A program made the translations under genes and the position numbers. Shown in pieces: positions 33,582 to 42,180 of a stretch of 64,000 nt of DNA; position 1 is the stretch's first letter; each line of letters starts with the position of its first letter. The notes under the pieces were generated by a model. The model was not told where the DNA came from and searched no databases. It saw only the letters and a program-made list of their open reading frames with translations. The stretch covers positions 6,448,001 to 6,512,000 of the forward strand of contig NZ_CP107785.1 of the NCBI RefSeq assembly GCF_036345915.1, read 5' to 3'. Origin of the DNA: Nocardia sp. NBC_00565 (GTDB lineage: Bacteria > Actinomycetota > Actinomycetes > Mycobacteriales > Mycobacteriaceae).

Positions 33582-34262
33582 TCAGCCTTCGGCGGCGTAG
33601 TAGCGGCCGCCGCGCTGGCGCAGGATCAGGTCGGCGCGGTCTCGGGTGCTCGCGATCAGCTCCGCGTTGGGTAGATCGCTGCCGTGCACTTTGATCTTCG
33701 CGGCGTCGGGGGTGCGGCCGCCGCGAATGTGGCGACGCAGCAGGCGTTGTTCGATCACCTCGCGGTCGACGTCGAGGTACCAGGCCTCGTCGAGCAGCTC
33801 GCGCACACCGGACCACGCGCCGTCGGACAACAGCAGGTAGTTGCCTTCGGTGATCGCGATCTCGTGCTGATCGAAGACGACACCGGCCGGGGTTGGTTCC
33901 TCGATGGTGCGGTCGAAGGTCGGCCACGGCACCGGCTCGCCGAACGGGGTAGCGCGCAGGCGGCGCAGAGTTTCCAGGTAGGCGGCGACGTCGAAGGTGT
34001 GCGGTTCACCCTTGCGCTCCAGGTTTCCGGTCGCGCGCAGCACGGCGTTGGGCAGGTGGAAGCCGTCCATCGGCGCGATCTCGGCGATCACGAAACCAGC
34101 GCGGTTGTTCAGTTCGTCGCGTATGGATTTGGAGAGCGTGGACTTACCCGCACCCGGCGGCCCCGCGATGCCGAGCACGTACCGTCGGGCGCACCCCGCC
34201 GCCCGGATCCACAGGTGCTCGACGAGCGAGCGCACCGGCATTTCGACGGAAGTCCGTGTCAT
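33582..34262 (-). CDS. P-loop nucleoside/sugar kinase (uridine kinase-like fold)
   Basis: A 226-aa protein from ATG 34262. Walker A is GIAGPPGAGKST (residues ~31-42), the substrate-binding MDGFHLPNAVL lies near 68, and TEGNYLLL comes later. It follows the CoaA / uridine kinase / FrcK-like family, which phosphorylates small substrates such as pantothenate, nucleosides or fructose. The length is right for the short 'nucleoside/nucleotide kinase' group and too short for CoaA (about 310 aa). The substrate cannot be read from the sequence. The gene is followed by nothing in operon and preceded by the LysR gene on the same strand. Confidence 0.85.
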   Translation of the reverse strand: MTRTSVEMPVRSLVEHLWIRAAGCARRYVLGIAGPPGAGKSTLSKSIRDELNNRAGFVIAEIAPMDGFHLPNAVLRATGNLERKGEPHTFDVAAYLETLRRLRATPFGEPVPWPTFDRTIEEPTPAGVVFDQHEIAITEGNYLLLSDGAWSGVRELLDEAWYLDVDREVIEQRLLRRHIRGGRTPDAAKIKVHGSDLPNAELIASTRDRADLILRQRGGRYYAAEG

Positions 34263-34327
34263 CGAAGCCACCCTACTCAGGCTGCGCCGCTGTGCCGCGA
34301 ATTCAGGCGGGTGGCTGCGTAAGTGGG

Positions 34328-35257
34328 CTATCGCAGTCGATGGCGGACCTCGGCGGCGAGTTCGGCGGCGACGTCGCGAAGCGCCTCGGTGAAGATCCGC
34401 CTCGGCTCGTGTCGGACGTCCTGATCTCGGTCCGGGGTCGCGCGGCAGTAGATGATGCAGGTGCGGCGCACGGCGGTGGGATGGTCGATCCGAACCAGCG
34501 CGATGCCCGGCGGCAGCACCGGCACCGCGATGCCGGGCACCACGGTGATGCCCATACCCGCCGCGACCAACCCGAGCTTGGCGAACCAGTCCCGCGCGAC
34601 GAATGCGATCTCCGGCTCCCAGGTGGCGTCGGTCCACACGCCGAGCAATGTGCTGCTCAGCTCGGTGCTGCCCGCGATCCAGCGCTCGCCGCGCAGTTCG
34701 GCGGGTGCTACCTCGACCCGGTCCGCGAGGATATGCCCGGGCGGTACCGCGACGAGTAGCGGATCGTCCAACAGCGGCGCGGCCTCGACGCCCGCGGGCA
34801 GATTCCCCGTCTCGCTCACCACGGCCAGATCCAGCCGCCCCCGGGCGACGGCGGACAACAGTCGCGGACTGGTCCCTTCGCGCAGCGGTACCCGGGCGAG
34901 TCGCGGCGCGGTGGCGGCAATGGCTCTTGGCACGAGCGCTGCCATCGCGGTCGAGAATGCGCCAACTCGCAGCGTGGCGGGCGGCCGCGTGGCGAGGTCG
35001 TCGAGTTCCTGGCGGGCGGCACCCAGACCGCCGAGCACCGCGTCGGCGTGGCGCAGCACGATTCGTCCCGCCTCGGTCGCACGCACCCCGCGGGCCTGGC
35101 GCTCGAACAGCGCCCGGCCCGCGGCCCGCTCCATGAGCGCGATCTGCCGCGATACCGCCGACTGCGTGTAGCCCAGATTCTCGGCGGCGGTCGAGAACGA
35201 CCCGGACCGAGCGGCCTCCCGCACCACCCGCAATCCGGTGATCGTGAATTCACCCAT
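34328..35257 (-). CDS. LysR-family transcriptional regulator
   Basis: A 309-aa regulator. The N-terminal winged helix has FSTAAENLGYTQSAVSRQIALM (residues ~20-41), and a periplasmic-binding-like effector domain spans about 88-300 (LRVGAFSTAMAALVPRAI). It is divergent from the small NTF2-like gene at 35329 with a 71-bp gap that contains two inverted repeats. LysR proteins usually control such a divergent neighbour, so the NTF2-like gene is the likely target. The effector is unknown. Confidence 0.92.
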   Translation of the reverse strand: MGEFTITGLRVVREAARSGSFSTAAENLGYTQSAVSRQIALMERAAGRALFERQARGVRATEAGRIVLRHADAVLGGLGAARQELDDLATRPPATLRVGAFSTAMAALVPRAIAATAPRLARVPLREGTSPRLLSAVARGRLDLAVVSETGNLPAGVEAAPLLDDPLLVAVPPGHILADRVEVAPAELRGERWIAGSTELSSTLLGVWTDATWEPEIAFVARDWFAKLGLVAAGMGITVVPGIAVPVLPPGIALVRIDHPTAVRRTCIIYCRATPDRDQDVRHEPRRIFTEALRDVAAELAAEVRHRLR

Positions 35258-35267
35258 GCCAATAAGT

Positions 35268-35292
35268 CATATCAAATATGCGAGACTCTCGC
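35268..35292. promoter_or_regulatory. Two adjacent palindromes in the LysR intergenic region
   Basis: CATAT-CAA-ATATG (35268-35280) and GCGAGA-C-TCTCGC (35280-35292) abut each other. LysR proteins bind two neighbouring sites, one recognition and one activation, so these are good candidates. Confidence 0.55.
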
Positions 35293-35328
35293 TTGTCGCA
35301 TGCTTCGCACGTACCTACCGTCGAATTC

Positions 35329-35733
35329 ATGAGCGCTACCGAGAACAAGAAGCTGGTCGAGCACATCTTCGAGCAGATGTCCCAAGGCAATACGCGACCG
35401 TTCGGCGAGGCGATGGCCGACGACTTCCGCTGGATCTTCCCGGGAAACTGGACATGGTCGGCCACCTGGGAACCGAAAACCGTTGTTCTGCAAGATTTCC
35501 TGCGTCCCCTCATGGCGCAGTTCACCGAATACCGCAGCGCGGCCGAATTCCTCATCGCCGAAGACGACCGCGTCGTGGCCCAAGTTCGCGGTCACGGGGT
35601 CACCACTCGCGGTGAGTCGTACGAGCAGACCTACTGTTTCATCTTCCGGGTCGCGAACGGCCAACTCACCGAGGTGATCGAGCACTGTGATACCGCACTG
35701 GTCGAGCGGGTGCTCGAACCGGTGTCCGGTTAG
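35329..35733 (+). CDS. SnoaL/NTF2-like small protein
   Basis: A 134-aa protein from ATG 35329. The order of elements (helix ENKKLVEHIFEQMSQGN; ADDFRWIFPGNWTWSATW; AEDDRVVAQVRGHGVTTRG; YCFIFRVANGQLTEVIEHCDTALVERV) is the cone-shaped SnoaL/NTF2 fold used by polyketide cyclases, epimerases and many stress-linked proteins. It is the probable target of the divergent LysR gene. Its stop overlaps that of the convergent methyltransferase gene by 4 bp. The specific reaction is unknown. Confidence 0.85.
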   Translation: MSATENKKLVEHIFEQMSQGNTRPFGEAMADDFRWIFPGNWTWSATWEPKTVVLQDFLRPLMAQFTEYRSAAEFLIAEDDRVVAQVRGHGVTTRGESYEQTYCFIFRVANGQLTEVIEHCDTALVERVLEPVSG

Positions 35734-36416
35734 GACGGCCGGGTCGCGCGGTAGTAGGTGACGCGGCCCAAGCGGCGATGGCGTTGCGACGCGACGACGG
35801 CTGCGTCGAAACCCGCGGTGCGCAGCAGTTGCGGGATGCCGTCACCCAGGTTGTCGGCGACGTGGTGGTTGTGCAGCATCAGGCGTGCTACCAGGCCGTC
35901 GTCCGCGGTTACGGGGCCGCCGACGTCGACGATGTGCAGGCTGGCGCCGGGGCGCAGGACACGATGCGCCTCGGCCAGTGCCGCGGATTTGATGTCGATG
36001 CTCAGGTGGTGCAGCATCATCGCCGACAGCACCCGGTCGAATTCCTGGTCCGGATAGGGCAGTTCCTGGGCGTAGCCGCGTTCGAAACGAATTCCGGACA
36101 GCCCGTTGGCTTTTCGTTCGGCGCGGGCCAGGGCCAGCGGATCCGGATCGGAGCCGATCAGCTCCGCGCCGGGCTGTGCGCGTTTGGCACGGACCGTCAG
36201 ATTCCCGGTACCGCAGCCGATTTCGAGGACCCGCTGACCGGATGCCAGCTCGGCCTGCGCGACCAGTGTTTCGTGGAGTTTGCGCATGCCGAGGAGCCTG
36301 GTGAGCAGGTCGTAGCCGGGCAGCAGGGCATCGCGGCCCGCGGCAGGCAGGTAGTCATGGCGATTGCCCATGGCGTGCACAACAGAATGTGGATGATTTT
36401 TGGTCATGAATCTCAT
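35730..36416 (-). CDS. Class I SAM-dependent methyltransferase
   Basis: A 228-aa protein. Motif I is VLEIGCGTGNLTVR (residues ~64-77), an acidic residue follows in IGSDPDPLAL, and motif IV reads FDRVLSAMMLHHLS with post-motif LRPGASLHIVDVG, typical of methyltransf_11 / UbiE-like enzymes. No substrate can be assigned. The start is open: ATG 36416, 36407 or 36371 are all in frame. The last would place all three regulatory repeats outside the gene. It is divergent from the AraC gene, which probably controls it. Confidence 0.88.
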   Translation of the reverse strand: MRFMTKNHPHSVVHAMGNRHDYLPAAGRDALLPGYDLLTRLLGMRKLHETLVAQAELASGQRVLEIGCGTGNLTVRAKRAQPGAELIGSDPDPLALARAERKANGLSGIRFERGYAQELPYPDQEFDRVLSAMMLHHLSIDIKSAALAEAHRVLRPGASLHIVDVGGPVTADDGLVARLMLHNHHVADNLGDGIPQLLRTAGFDAAVVASQRHRRLGRVTYYRATRPS

Positions 36417-36478
36417 GGTGCCCGCCGATACAACGGCTGAATTGGGTGATTTTCGGCAGAACTAGGACTATTTTTGGT
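36391..36478. promoter_or_regulatory. Direct repeats between methyltransferase and AraC genes
   Basis: GGATGATTTTTGGT (36391-36404), GGGTGATTTTCGG (about 36444-36457) and GGACTATTTTTGGT (36465-36478) share the pattern GGnnnATTTTTGG. AraC-type proteins often bind direct repeats, so this is a candidate operator set. The region is AT-rich for the genome. Confidence 0.5.
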
Positions 36479-36481
36479 GGC

Positions 36482-37354
36482 ATGCCCGAGGCCACCCGCG
36501 TGGTCCGGCACCGCCGCGGTGTTCCGGTCTACGACTATCGGACCGATCAGGTCACACCGCCGGTCTCGGTCATGCGATTCACGGAACGCACTGCACCCGG
36601 CCCACATATTCACGACTTCCCCGCGCTGCTGTATCTCCAGTCCGCCGGTGTGGTGTACGTGGTTGCGGCGGGCGAGGTGGTCGAGGCCACCGATATGCCC
36701 GACCTCGAGAGCGGAATCGCGGTCTTCTTCGATCCCGCCGCGCTCGGCGGTGCCGGACGAAACCCCTGGCCCGCATGGCGGGCGCATCCGTTGCTATTTC
36801 CCTTCCTGCACCAACAATCGGGCGGGGTGCTGGAGCTGACCGTCCCGGCGGCGCGGCGTCCGGTGTGGGAAAGCACGATCGCCGCCATCGAAGCCGAGCT
36901 GGCGCAGCAGCAGGAGGGGTATCGCCAGGCGGCGTCGGCACATTTGACGCTGCTGCTGATCGACCTCGCGCGAATGGCCGCCGATGTGGTGGGTGATCTG
37001 CGGCGCAGCGGCGAGCCCTTGCTTGCCGAGGTGTTCGATGTGATCGACCAGCGGCATTCCGCACCGCTGTCGCTGCGCGATGTGGCCGACACCGTCGGCA
37101 TGACACCAGGACATCTGACCACCGTGGTCCGCCGGCGCACCGGACGCACCGTGCAGGCGTGGATCACCGAACGCCGAATGGCCGAGGCGCGCCGCCTGTT
37201 GGCCGATACGGAGCTGTCGATCGGTGAGATCGCCTGCCGCGTCGGCATTCTCGACCCCGGCTACTTCACCCGGCTGTTCCGGCGCAACCATGGCCTATCG
37301 CCCCGGCAATGGCGTGACCAGCCCGATGCGACCGCCCGCGGCCGGGCCGGCTGA
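36482..37354 (+). CDS. AraC-family transcriptional regulator
   Basis: A 290-aa protein from ATG 36482. The N-terminal cupin-like sensing domain (PGPHIHDFPALLYLQSAGVVYV) carries His residues of a beta-barrel pocket. The C-terminal double helix-turn-helix holds LRDVADTVGMTPGHLTTVVRRRTG and IGEIACRVGILDPGYFTRLFRRNHGLSPRQWR. It is divergent from the methyltransferase gene with direct repeats between the two, so it probably regulates that gene and itself. It ends convergently with the AidB-like gene. Confidence 0.92.
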   Translation: MPEATRVVRHRRGVPVYDYRTDQVTPPVSVMRFTERTAPGPHIHDFPALLYLQSAGVVYVVAAGEVVEATDMPDLESGIAVFFDPAALGGAGRNPWPAWRAHPLLFPFLHQQSGGVLELTVPAARRPVWESTIAAIEAELAQQQEGYRQAASAHLTLLLIDLARMAADVVGDLRRSGEPLLAEVFDVIDQRHSAPLSLRDVADTVGMTPGHLTTVVRRRTGRTVQAWITERRMAEARRLLADTELSIGEIACRVGILDPGYFTRLFRRNHGLSPRQWRDQPDATARGRAG

Positions 37355-37398
37355 CGCCGCCGCGATACCGCCGTCTTCGCCGGCCGCTCGAAAAGGGC

Positions 37399-39018
37399 TC
37401 AGACGAGTGCGCGTTCGATGATCGCGCCCGTGTCGACCCCGGTGGGCAGGGTGCCGAAGGCGATGCCCCAGTCGCCGCCGAGGCGGGTGGCGCAAAAGGC
37501 GTCCGCGACGGCGGGATGGCCGTGCCGGACCAGCTGCGCGCCCTGCAGGACCAGCGCCATGAGTTCGACAACACGGCGGGCGCGGTATTCGATGTCGTTG
37601 AGGTCGGAGAGTTCTTTGCCGAGGCGGGCGATCGCATCGTCGAGGCGCGGGTCAGCGCCGGTGGCGAGGGACACTTCGTTGAAGAAGGCCGCTACGGTTT
37701 CGGGCTGACGGCCCATGGCGCGCAACGCATCCAGCGCGGCCACATTGCCCGAACCCTCCCAGATGGACATGAGCGGGGCCTCGCGGTAGAGGCGGGGCAT
37801 GCCCGATTCCTCGGCATAACCGTTGCCGCCGAAGCATTCCAGCGCTTCGGCCGCGTGCGACGGTGCACGCTTGCAGACCCAGTACTTGGTGACCGCCAAT
37901 GCGATTCGGCGCAGTGCGGCCTCGGCGGGGTCGGTGCTCGCGCGATCGGTCGCACCGGCCAGCCGCATCATGACGGTGGTCGCGGCATCGGATTCGATCA
38001 CCAGGTCGGCCAGCACATTGCGCATGGCGGGCTGATCGATCAGCTTGGCGCCGAAGGCTTCTCGGTACCGGGCGTGGTGGGCGGCGTAGACCGCGCCGAC
38101 GCGCATACTGGTGGCCGAGCCGATCACACAGTCCAGCCGGGTCATATTGACCATTTCGATAATGGTCTTGACGCCCGCGCCCTCCGCACCGACCAGCCAG
38201 CCGATGGCATTCTCGTATTCGATCTCGGCGGAGGCGTTGGACTTGTTGCCGAGTTTGTCCTTGAGCCGTTGGATGCGAATGGGATTGCGGGTGTCGTCCG
38301 GGAGAACGCGCGGCAGCAGGAAACAGGACAGGCCGCCGGGTGCCTGGGCGAGCGTGAGGAACATGTCGGACATGGGCGCCGAGGTGAACCACTTGTGGCC
38401 GAGGATGCGGTAGCTGCCGTCGGATTGCGGTGTCGCGGTGGTGGTGTTGGCGCGGACGTCGGAGCCGCCCTGCTTCTCGGTCATCGACATGCCTGCGATG
38501 AGACCGGCCTTCGTCGATGGTTCGCGCAGGCCGAAATCGTAAGTGCGGGAACCGAGTAGCGGTTCGTACCGCGCGGCCAGTTCCTTGTTGTGCCGTAGCG
38601 CGGGCACGATGGCGTAGGTCATCGAGATCGGGCACGTGTGCCCGGCGTCGGCGACGCCCCAGGTGTAGAACTTGGCCGCACGGGCGACGTGAATACCGGG
38701 ACGGTCGTCGAGCCACGGGGAACCGTGCAGTCCGTGCGCGACCGCGACTTTCATCAGCTCGTGCCAGTACGGGTGGAATTCGACCTCATCGATACGGTTG
38801 CCGTAGCGGTCGTGGGTGTGCAGGACGGGCGGGTACTCGTTGGCGAGCCGACCCCACTCCTGGGCCGCGAATCCGCCTGCGAGCGTGCCTAGTTCGTGTA
38901 CCTCGGGTTCGGCCCAGCCAGCGCCTTCGCGGTGCAACCCGTCGAGCAGGGCCGGGTTCTTCGAGACATCGAACGGCACGATATTCGGAACCTGGTTGAA
39001 GACTTCATGCGTCGGCAT
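37399..39018 (-). CDS. AidB-like acyl-CoA dehydrogenase
   Basis: A 539-aa flavoprotein, close to the 541 aa of E. coli AidB and longer than ordinary acyl-CoA dehydrogenases (about 380-400 aa). Features are GMSMTEKQGGSDVRANTTTA, FTSAPMSDMFLTLAQ, RIQRLKDKLGNKSNASAEI, and CFGGNGYAEESGMPRLYREA...SIWEGSG near residues 395-425. AidB binds DNA and is linked to protection against alkylating damage; dehydrogenase activity is low and its true substrate unknown. It is followed by nothing in operon; the TetR gene is upstream by 15 nt on the same strand and may be co-transcribed. Confidence 0.9.
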   Translation of the reverse strand: MPTHEVFNQVPNIVPFDVSKNPALLDGLHREGAGWAEPEVHELGTLAGGFAAQEWGRLANEYPPVLHTHDRYGNRIDEVEFHPYWHELMKVAVAHGLHGSPWLDDRPGIHVARAAKFYTWGVADAGHTCPISMTYAIVPALRHNKELAARYEPLLGSRTYDFGLREPSTKAGLIAGMSMTEKQGGSDVRANTTTATPQSDGSYRILGHKWFTSAPMSDMFLTLAQAPGGLSCFLLPRVLPDDTRNPIRIQRLKDKLGNKSNASAEIEYENAIGWLVGAEGAGVKTIIEMVNMTRLDCVIGSATSMRVGAVYAAHHARYREAFGAKLIDQPAMRNVLADLVIESDAATTVMMRLAGATDRASTDPAEAALRRIALAVTKYWVCKRAPSHAAEALECFGGNGYAEESGMPRLYREAPLMSIWEGSGNVAALDALRAMGRQPETVAAFFNEVSLATGADPRLDDAIARLGKELSDLNDIEYRARRVVELMALVLQGAQLVRHGHPAVADAFCATRLGGDWGIAFGTLPTGVDTGAIIERALV

Positions 39019-39033
39019 CGGAGCACTCCTGAT

Positions 39034-39645
39034 TCATGCGGACCGGGACGAGTCGGGCACACCCAGCGCGCGTATTGCGAAACTGATGAGTTCGGGCACA
39101 ACGGATTCGCTGTGCGGTGCGTCGGCCAGCGGGCCGACCAGGACCTCGCCGATGGCGCCGACCAGCGCGGCCGCGCTGGTCTTCGCGTCCTGCGCGGGCA
39201 GTTCGCCGCGCGAGACACCTTCCGCGACAGCGGATTCGAAGGCCTCGGCGAACGCGCGGCGGAAATGCAGGCGTTCGGTATCGACCACGGTATCGACGGG
39301 TTCGACGAGTAGGACGTAGGCGAGTTTGGGATTCTTCAGCGCCCGGCCTGCGAAGGTCTCCACCGCGGCGGTCACCCGCTCGACGGCGGTTCCGGTGGCC
39401 GCCGCGCTCGCCACGGCCTGCACCTCGTGTGCGACCACCTTGCGGAACACCGCGCTCACCAGGTCGGCCTTACCGCCGAAGTTCTTGTAGACCGTCCCGG
39501 TGGCCACGCCGGCCTCGGCGGCGACCGCCGCCATGGACAGTCCGGCATAGCCCGCACGGGATAAAACCTTGGTCGCGGCCTGCACGATCAGCCCCGCCTG
39601 GGCATCCAGGCGGGCCTGGACAGCGGGGGTTCTGCGGTAGGCCAT
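39034..39645 (-). CDS. TetR-family transcriptional regulator
   Basis: A 203-aa protein from ATG 39645 (MAYRRTPAVQARLDAQ), chosen as the natural family start; the frame extends 12 residues further. The helix-turn-helix is GLSMAAVAAEAGVATGTVYKNFGGKADLV (residues ~32-60). The all-helical C-terminal domain is in the size range of TetR_C. It is divergent from the enoyl-CoA hydratase gene and precedes the AidB-like dehydrogenase, so it likely controls fatty-acyl metabolism genes here. The ligand is unknown. Confidence 0.92.
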   Translation of the reverse strand: MAYRRTPAVQARLDAQAGLIVQAATKVLSRAGYAGLSMAAVAAEAGVATGTVYKNFGGKADLVSAVFRKVVAHEVQAVASAAATGTAVERVTAAVETFAGRALKNPKLAYVLLVEPVDTVVDTERLHFRRAFAEAFESAVAEGVSRGELPAQDAKTSAAALVGAIGEVLVGPLADAPHSESVVPELISFAIRALGVPDSSRSA

Positions 39646-39698
39646 ACAAGAAGTGAACCACGAATTCATTTCTTCGCACAAGGCCGCCTTTACGGCGT

Positions 39699-40469
39699 AT
39701 GTTCGTGCTCGTGAGTGTGCGAATCGAACGCAACGGACCCGTGACCACCGTCATCCTGCACCGCCCCGAGGCACGCAACGCCGTCGACGGCCCGACCGCG
39801 GCGGCCCTGGCCGAGGCCTTCCGCGAATTCGACGCCGATCCCGATGCGGCGGTCGCCGTGCTGTGGGGCGAGGGCGGCACCTTCTGCGCGGGTGCGGACC
39901 TGAAGGGACTGGGCACCGAACGCTCCAACCAGGTCATCGAGGACGGCGACGGCCCGATGGGACCGACCCGCATGCGGCTGTCGAAGCCGGTGATCGCGGC
40001 GGTCTCGGGTTACGCGGTCGCGGGCGGGCTCGAGCTGGCGCTGTGGTGCGATATGCGAGTCGCCGAGCAGGACAGCACCTTTGGCGTCTTCTGCCGTCGC
40101 TGGGGTGTGCCGCTGATCGACGGCGGCACCATCCGGCTGCCCCGCCTCATCGGCACCGGACGCGCCATGGACATGGTGCTCACCGGGCGCGCCGTCGCCG
40201 CCGATGAGGCATTGCAGATCGGGCTGGTCAATCGGGTCGTACCGAAGGACGAATCCCGCGGCGCCGCAGAACAACTCGCCGCCGAACTGGCGGCGCTGCC
40301 GCAGACCTGTCTGCGCTCGGATCGCATGTCGCTGCTGGAACAGGACGGTATGGACGAGCAGGCGGCCCTGCACAACGAATACCGGCACGGCCTGTCCGCC
40401 CTCACCGGAGCCCTCGATGGCGCGCAACGGTTCGCCGCTGGTGCGGGCCGCCACGGCACGCGTGCCTGA
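39699..40469 (+). CDS. Enoyl-CoA hydratase/isomerase family protein
   Basis: A 256-aa crotonase. Oxyanion-hole strands are GEGGTFCAGADLKGLG and VIAAVSGYAVAGGLELALWCD. In the second, the usual first catalytic Glu position is taken by Glu in GLELALWCDMRV, and the CRRWGVPLIDGGTIRLPRLI segment follows. The gene is divergent from the TetR gene, with 53 bp between. The next gene starts inside its end, an overlap of 8 nt from GTG 40462, so the two probably act in the same pathway. The substrate is not recognisable. Confidence 0.92.
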   Translation: MFVLVSVRIERNGPVTTVILHRPEARNAVDGPTAAALAEAFREFDADPDAAVAVLWGEGGTFCAGADLKGLGTERSNQVIEDGDGPMGPTRMRLSKPVIAAVSGYAVAGGLELALWCDMRVAEQDSTFGVFCRRWGVPLIDGGTIRLPRLIGTGRAMDMVLTGRAVAADEALQIGLVNRVVPKDESRGAAEQLAAELAALPQTCLRSDRMSLLEQDGMDEQAALHNEYRHGLSALTGALDGAQRFAAGAGRHGTRA

Positions 40470-42024
40470 CGGCGCTGGGGCTACTCAGCGTCCGGGGCGG
40501 CTCAGCGTCGTCGATGACATCTTCCTGCGCACGCATCGCGGACTCGGTACCCCGATCGCGCTACAGGGGTTGTGGCGCACCGCCGATCGGGTCGATCCGG
40601 AGTTACTGCGGCAGGTGCACGCGGCGCTGCGGGTAGGACCGTTGGGGCGCAGGGTGATTCGACCACCGGTGCCCGGTGCGCGCCGCGCCTGGCGGCCGAA
40701 CACCCGGGCGTATCCGCTCGAGTTCACCGACGACCCGATTGCCGGCGCGGATCTGCTGCGCTGGGCCGACCAGCAAGGCGCGGACCTCGATCCCGAATAC
40801 GGGCCGGGCTGGCGACTATCGACCGCCGCACTGGACGACGGCGGATCGATTGTCTCGCTGACCTGCTCGCATGCACTCGCCGACGGCCGCGCACTCGTAC
40901 TCGCGGTGGACGAGGCCCTGGGCGGAACCGGTCTGACCGCCCCAGCAGTGCGAAGTAGACCCCCGTCTGCGAAATCCGCCGCACCGGAGCCGAATCGCCC
41001 AGGACCAGTATTCGACCGCGCAACCGGCCAACCGACTATGACCGGCCCGACAGCGATCTCGAACCGTTCCGACGCACAGTCCACCACAGACAGTGGCCAC
41101 AGCACCGAACCGCGGGTTGGCTGCGCGCCGGACGGATCGACGGCGACCGACCCGTTGACGACGCCGCAGCATTCAGCGAAATCCGCTGCGGCGGAATCTG
41201 ATCGGCTGGGCAGTGCGCACAGCGGCGCATCGCTCGGCCGACGAGCGCCGGCATCGGATTGGATGGATGCGTGGCGTCAGTGGTCGATCGTGTTGCGCGG
41301 CATCGTGCGGGCTTTGCGCAGCGGCGTTCCGGAACGGCCTACCACCGTATCGCCCCGTGAGCACACCGGGGTAGGGACCGCCCGGACGCACAGCTTGGTA
41401 CTGCAATGCCCGGCGGCCGATTGGGAGCTGGCGGCTGCGGCACAGGGCGGTACGGCCAACAGCCTGTTCATTGCCTTGATCGCGAAGATGTTGTGGGCCA
41501 GCGGATTTACCGGTGACACGATCGATGCGAGCCTGCCGATCGACACTCGTGACGAACCCCGCGTCGATAACGATCTCGCGATGACCGAGATCGCCATCGA
41601 TCGCTCCGATACCCCGGCTACGATCCGCGAGAAATCCCGGATCGCGTATGAGCGCCATATGTCCAGTCCGGGCGGTATGCCGGAGGAACTACTCCAGGTC
41701 CTCCCGGACCGCTGGGCCTACGCCCTGTCCGAAGGCGCGGGTGAACGAGACATCCTGTGCTCCAACATCGGCGACCTCCCCGACTCCCTGCGCACCCTGG
41801 GCCCGCACCGTTGCACCGGTGTCGCGACCCGCGCCATCCACCCCGGCCTCACCACGGACCGCCTCCCCCGCACCCGACTATCGGGCTATCTCTGCCGCAT
41901 CGCGGACACCTACACACTCGCCATCGTCAGCCTCGATCCCGACCACGTCGACACACCCGAGACCCTGCGCAGCCTGGTGCACAAGACAACCGCCGACCTC
42001 TCGCTACCAGTAACACTCTGGTGA
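40462..42024 (+). CDS. Condensation/WES-type acyltransferase-like protein
   Basis: About 520 aa from GTG 40462, or 535 aa from ATG 40417 within the crotonase gene. Residues ~130-145 carry LTCSHALADGRAL, the HxxxDG catalytic motif of condensation domains and wax ester/PapA-type acyltransferases. Later segments are SLFIALIAKMLWASGF, DTIDASLPIDTRDEPR and CSNIGDLPDSLRTLG, which fit that fold. Residues ~165-267 form an insertion rich in Pro, Ser, Thr and Ala that looks disordered and splits the two lobes. The likely reaction is transfer of an acyl group from a thioester to an alcohol or amine; donor and acceptor are unknown. Confidence 0.78.
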   Translation: MPDGAGATQRPGRLSVVDDIFLRTHRGLGTPIALQGLWRTADRVDPELLRQVHAALRVGPLGRRVIRPPVPGARRAWRPNTRAYPLEFTDDPIAGADLLRWADQQGADLDPEYGPGWRLSTAALDDGGSIVSLTCSHALADGRALVLAVDEALGGTGLTAPAVRSRPPSAKSAAPEPNRPGPVFDRATGQPTMTGPTAISNRSDAQSTTDSGHSTEPRVGCAPDGSTATDPLTTPQHSAKSAAAESDRLGSAHSGASLGRRAPASDWMDAWRQWSIVLRGIVRALRSGVPERPTTVSPREHTGVGTARTHSLVLQCPAADWELAAAAQGGTANSLFIALIAKMLWASGFTGDTIDASLPIDTRDEPRVDNDLAMTEIAIDRSDTPATIREKSRIAYERHMSSPGGMPEELLQVLPDRWAYALSEGAGERDILCSNIGDLPDSLRTLGPHRCTGVATRAIHPGLTTDRLPRTRLSGYLCRIADTYTLAIVSLDPDHVDTPETLRSLVHKTTADLSLPVTLW

Positions 42025-42180
42025 AAGGGCCGGCCCGGCGATTTCGGCCGCTGCCTCCCACGCCGCGCGGAGATTCGCAACCCTTTCGGCGGCAGCCGCA
42101 TTGGCCGGCGGAGCCTGCGGTACCGCACTCGACGGTGGTGGAACCGCAGGCGGCGGCGAGCGCGTCCACCGCCGCGCGGA

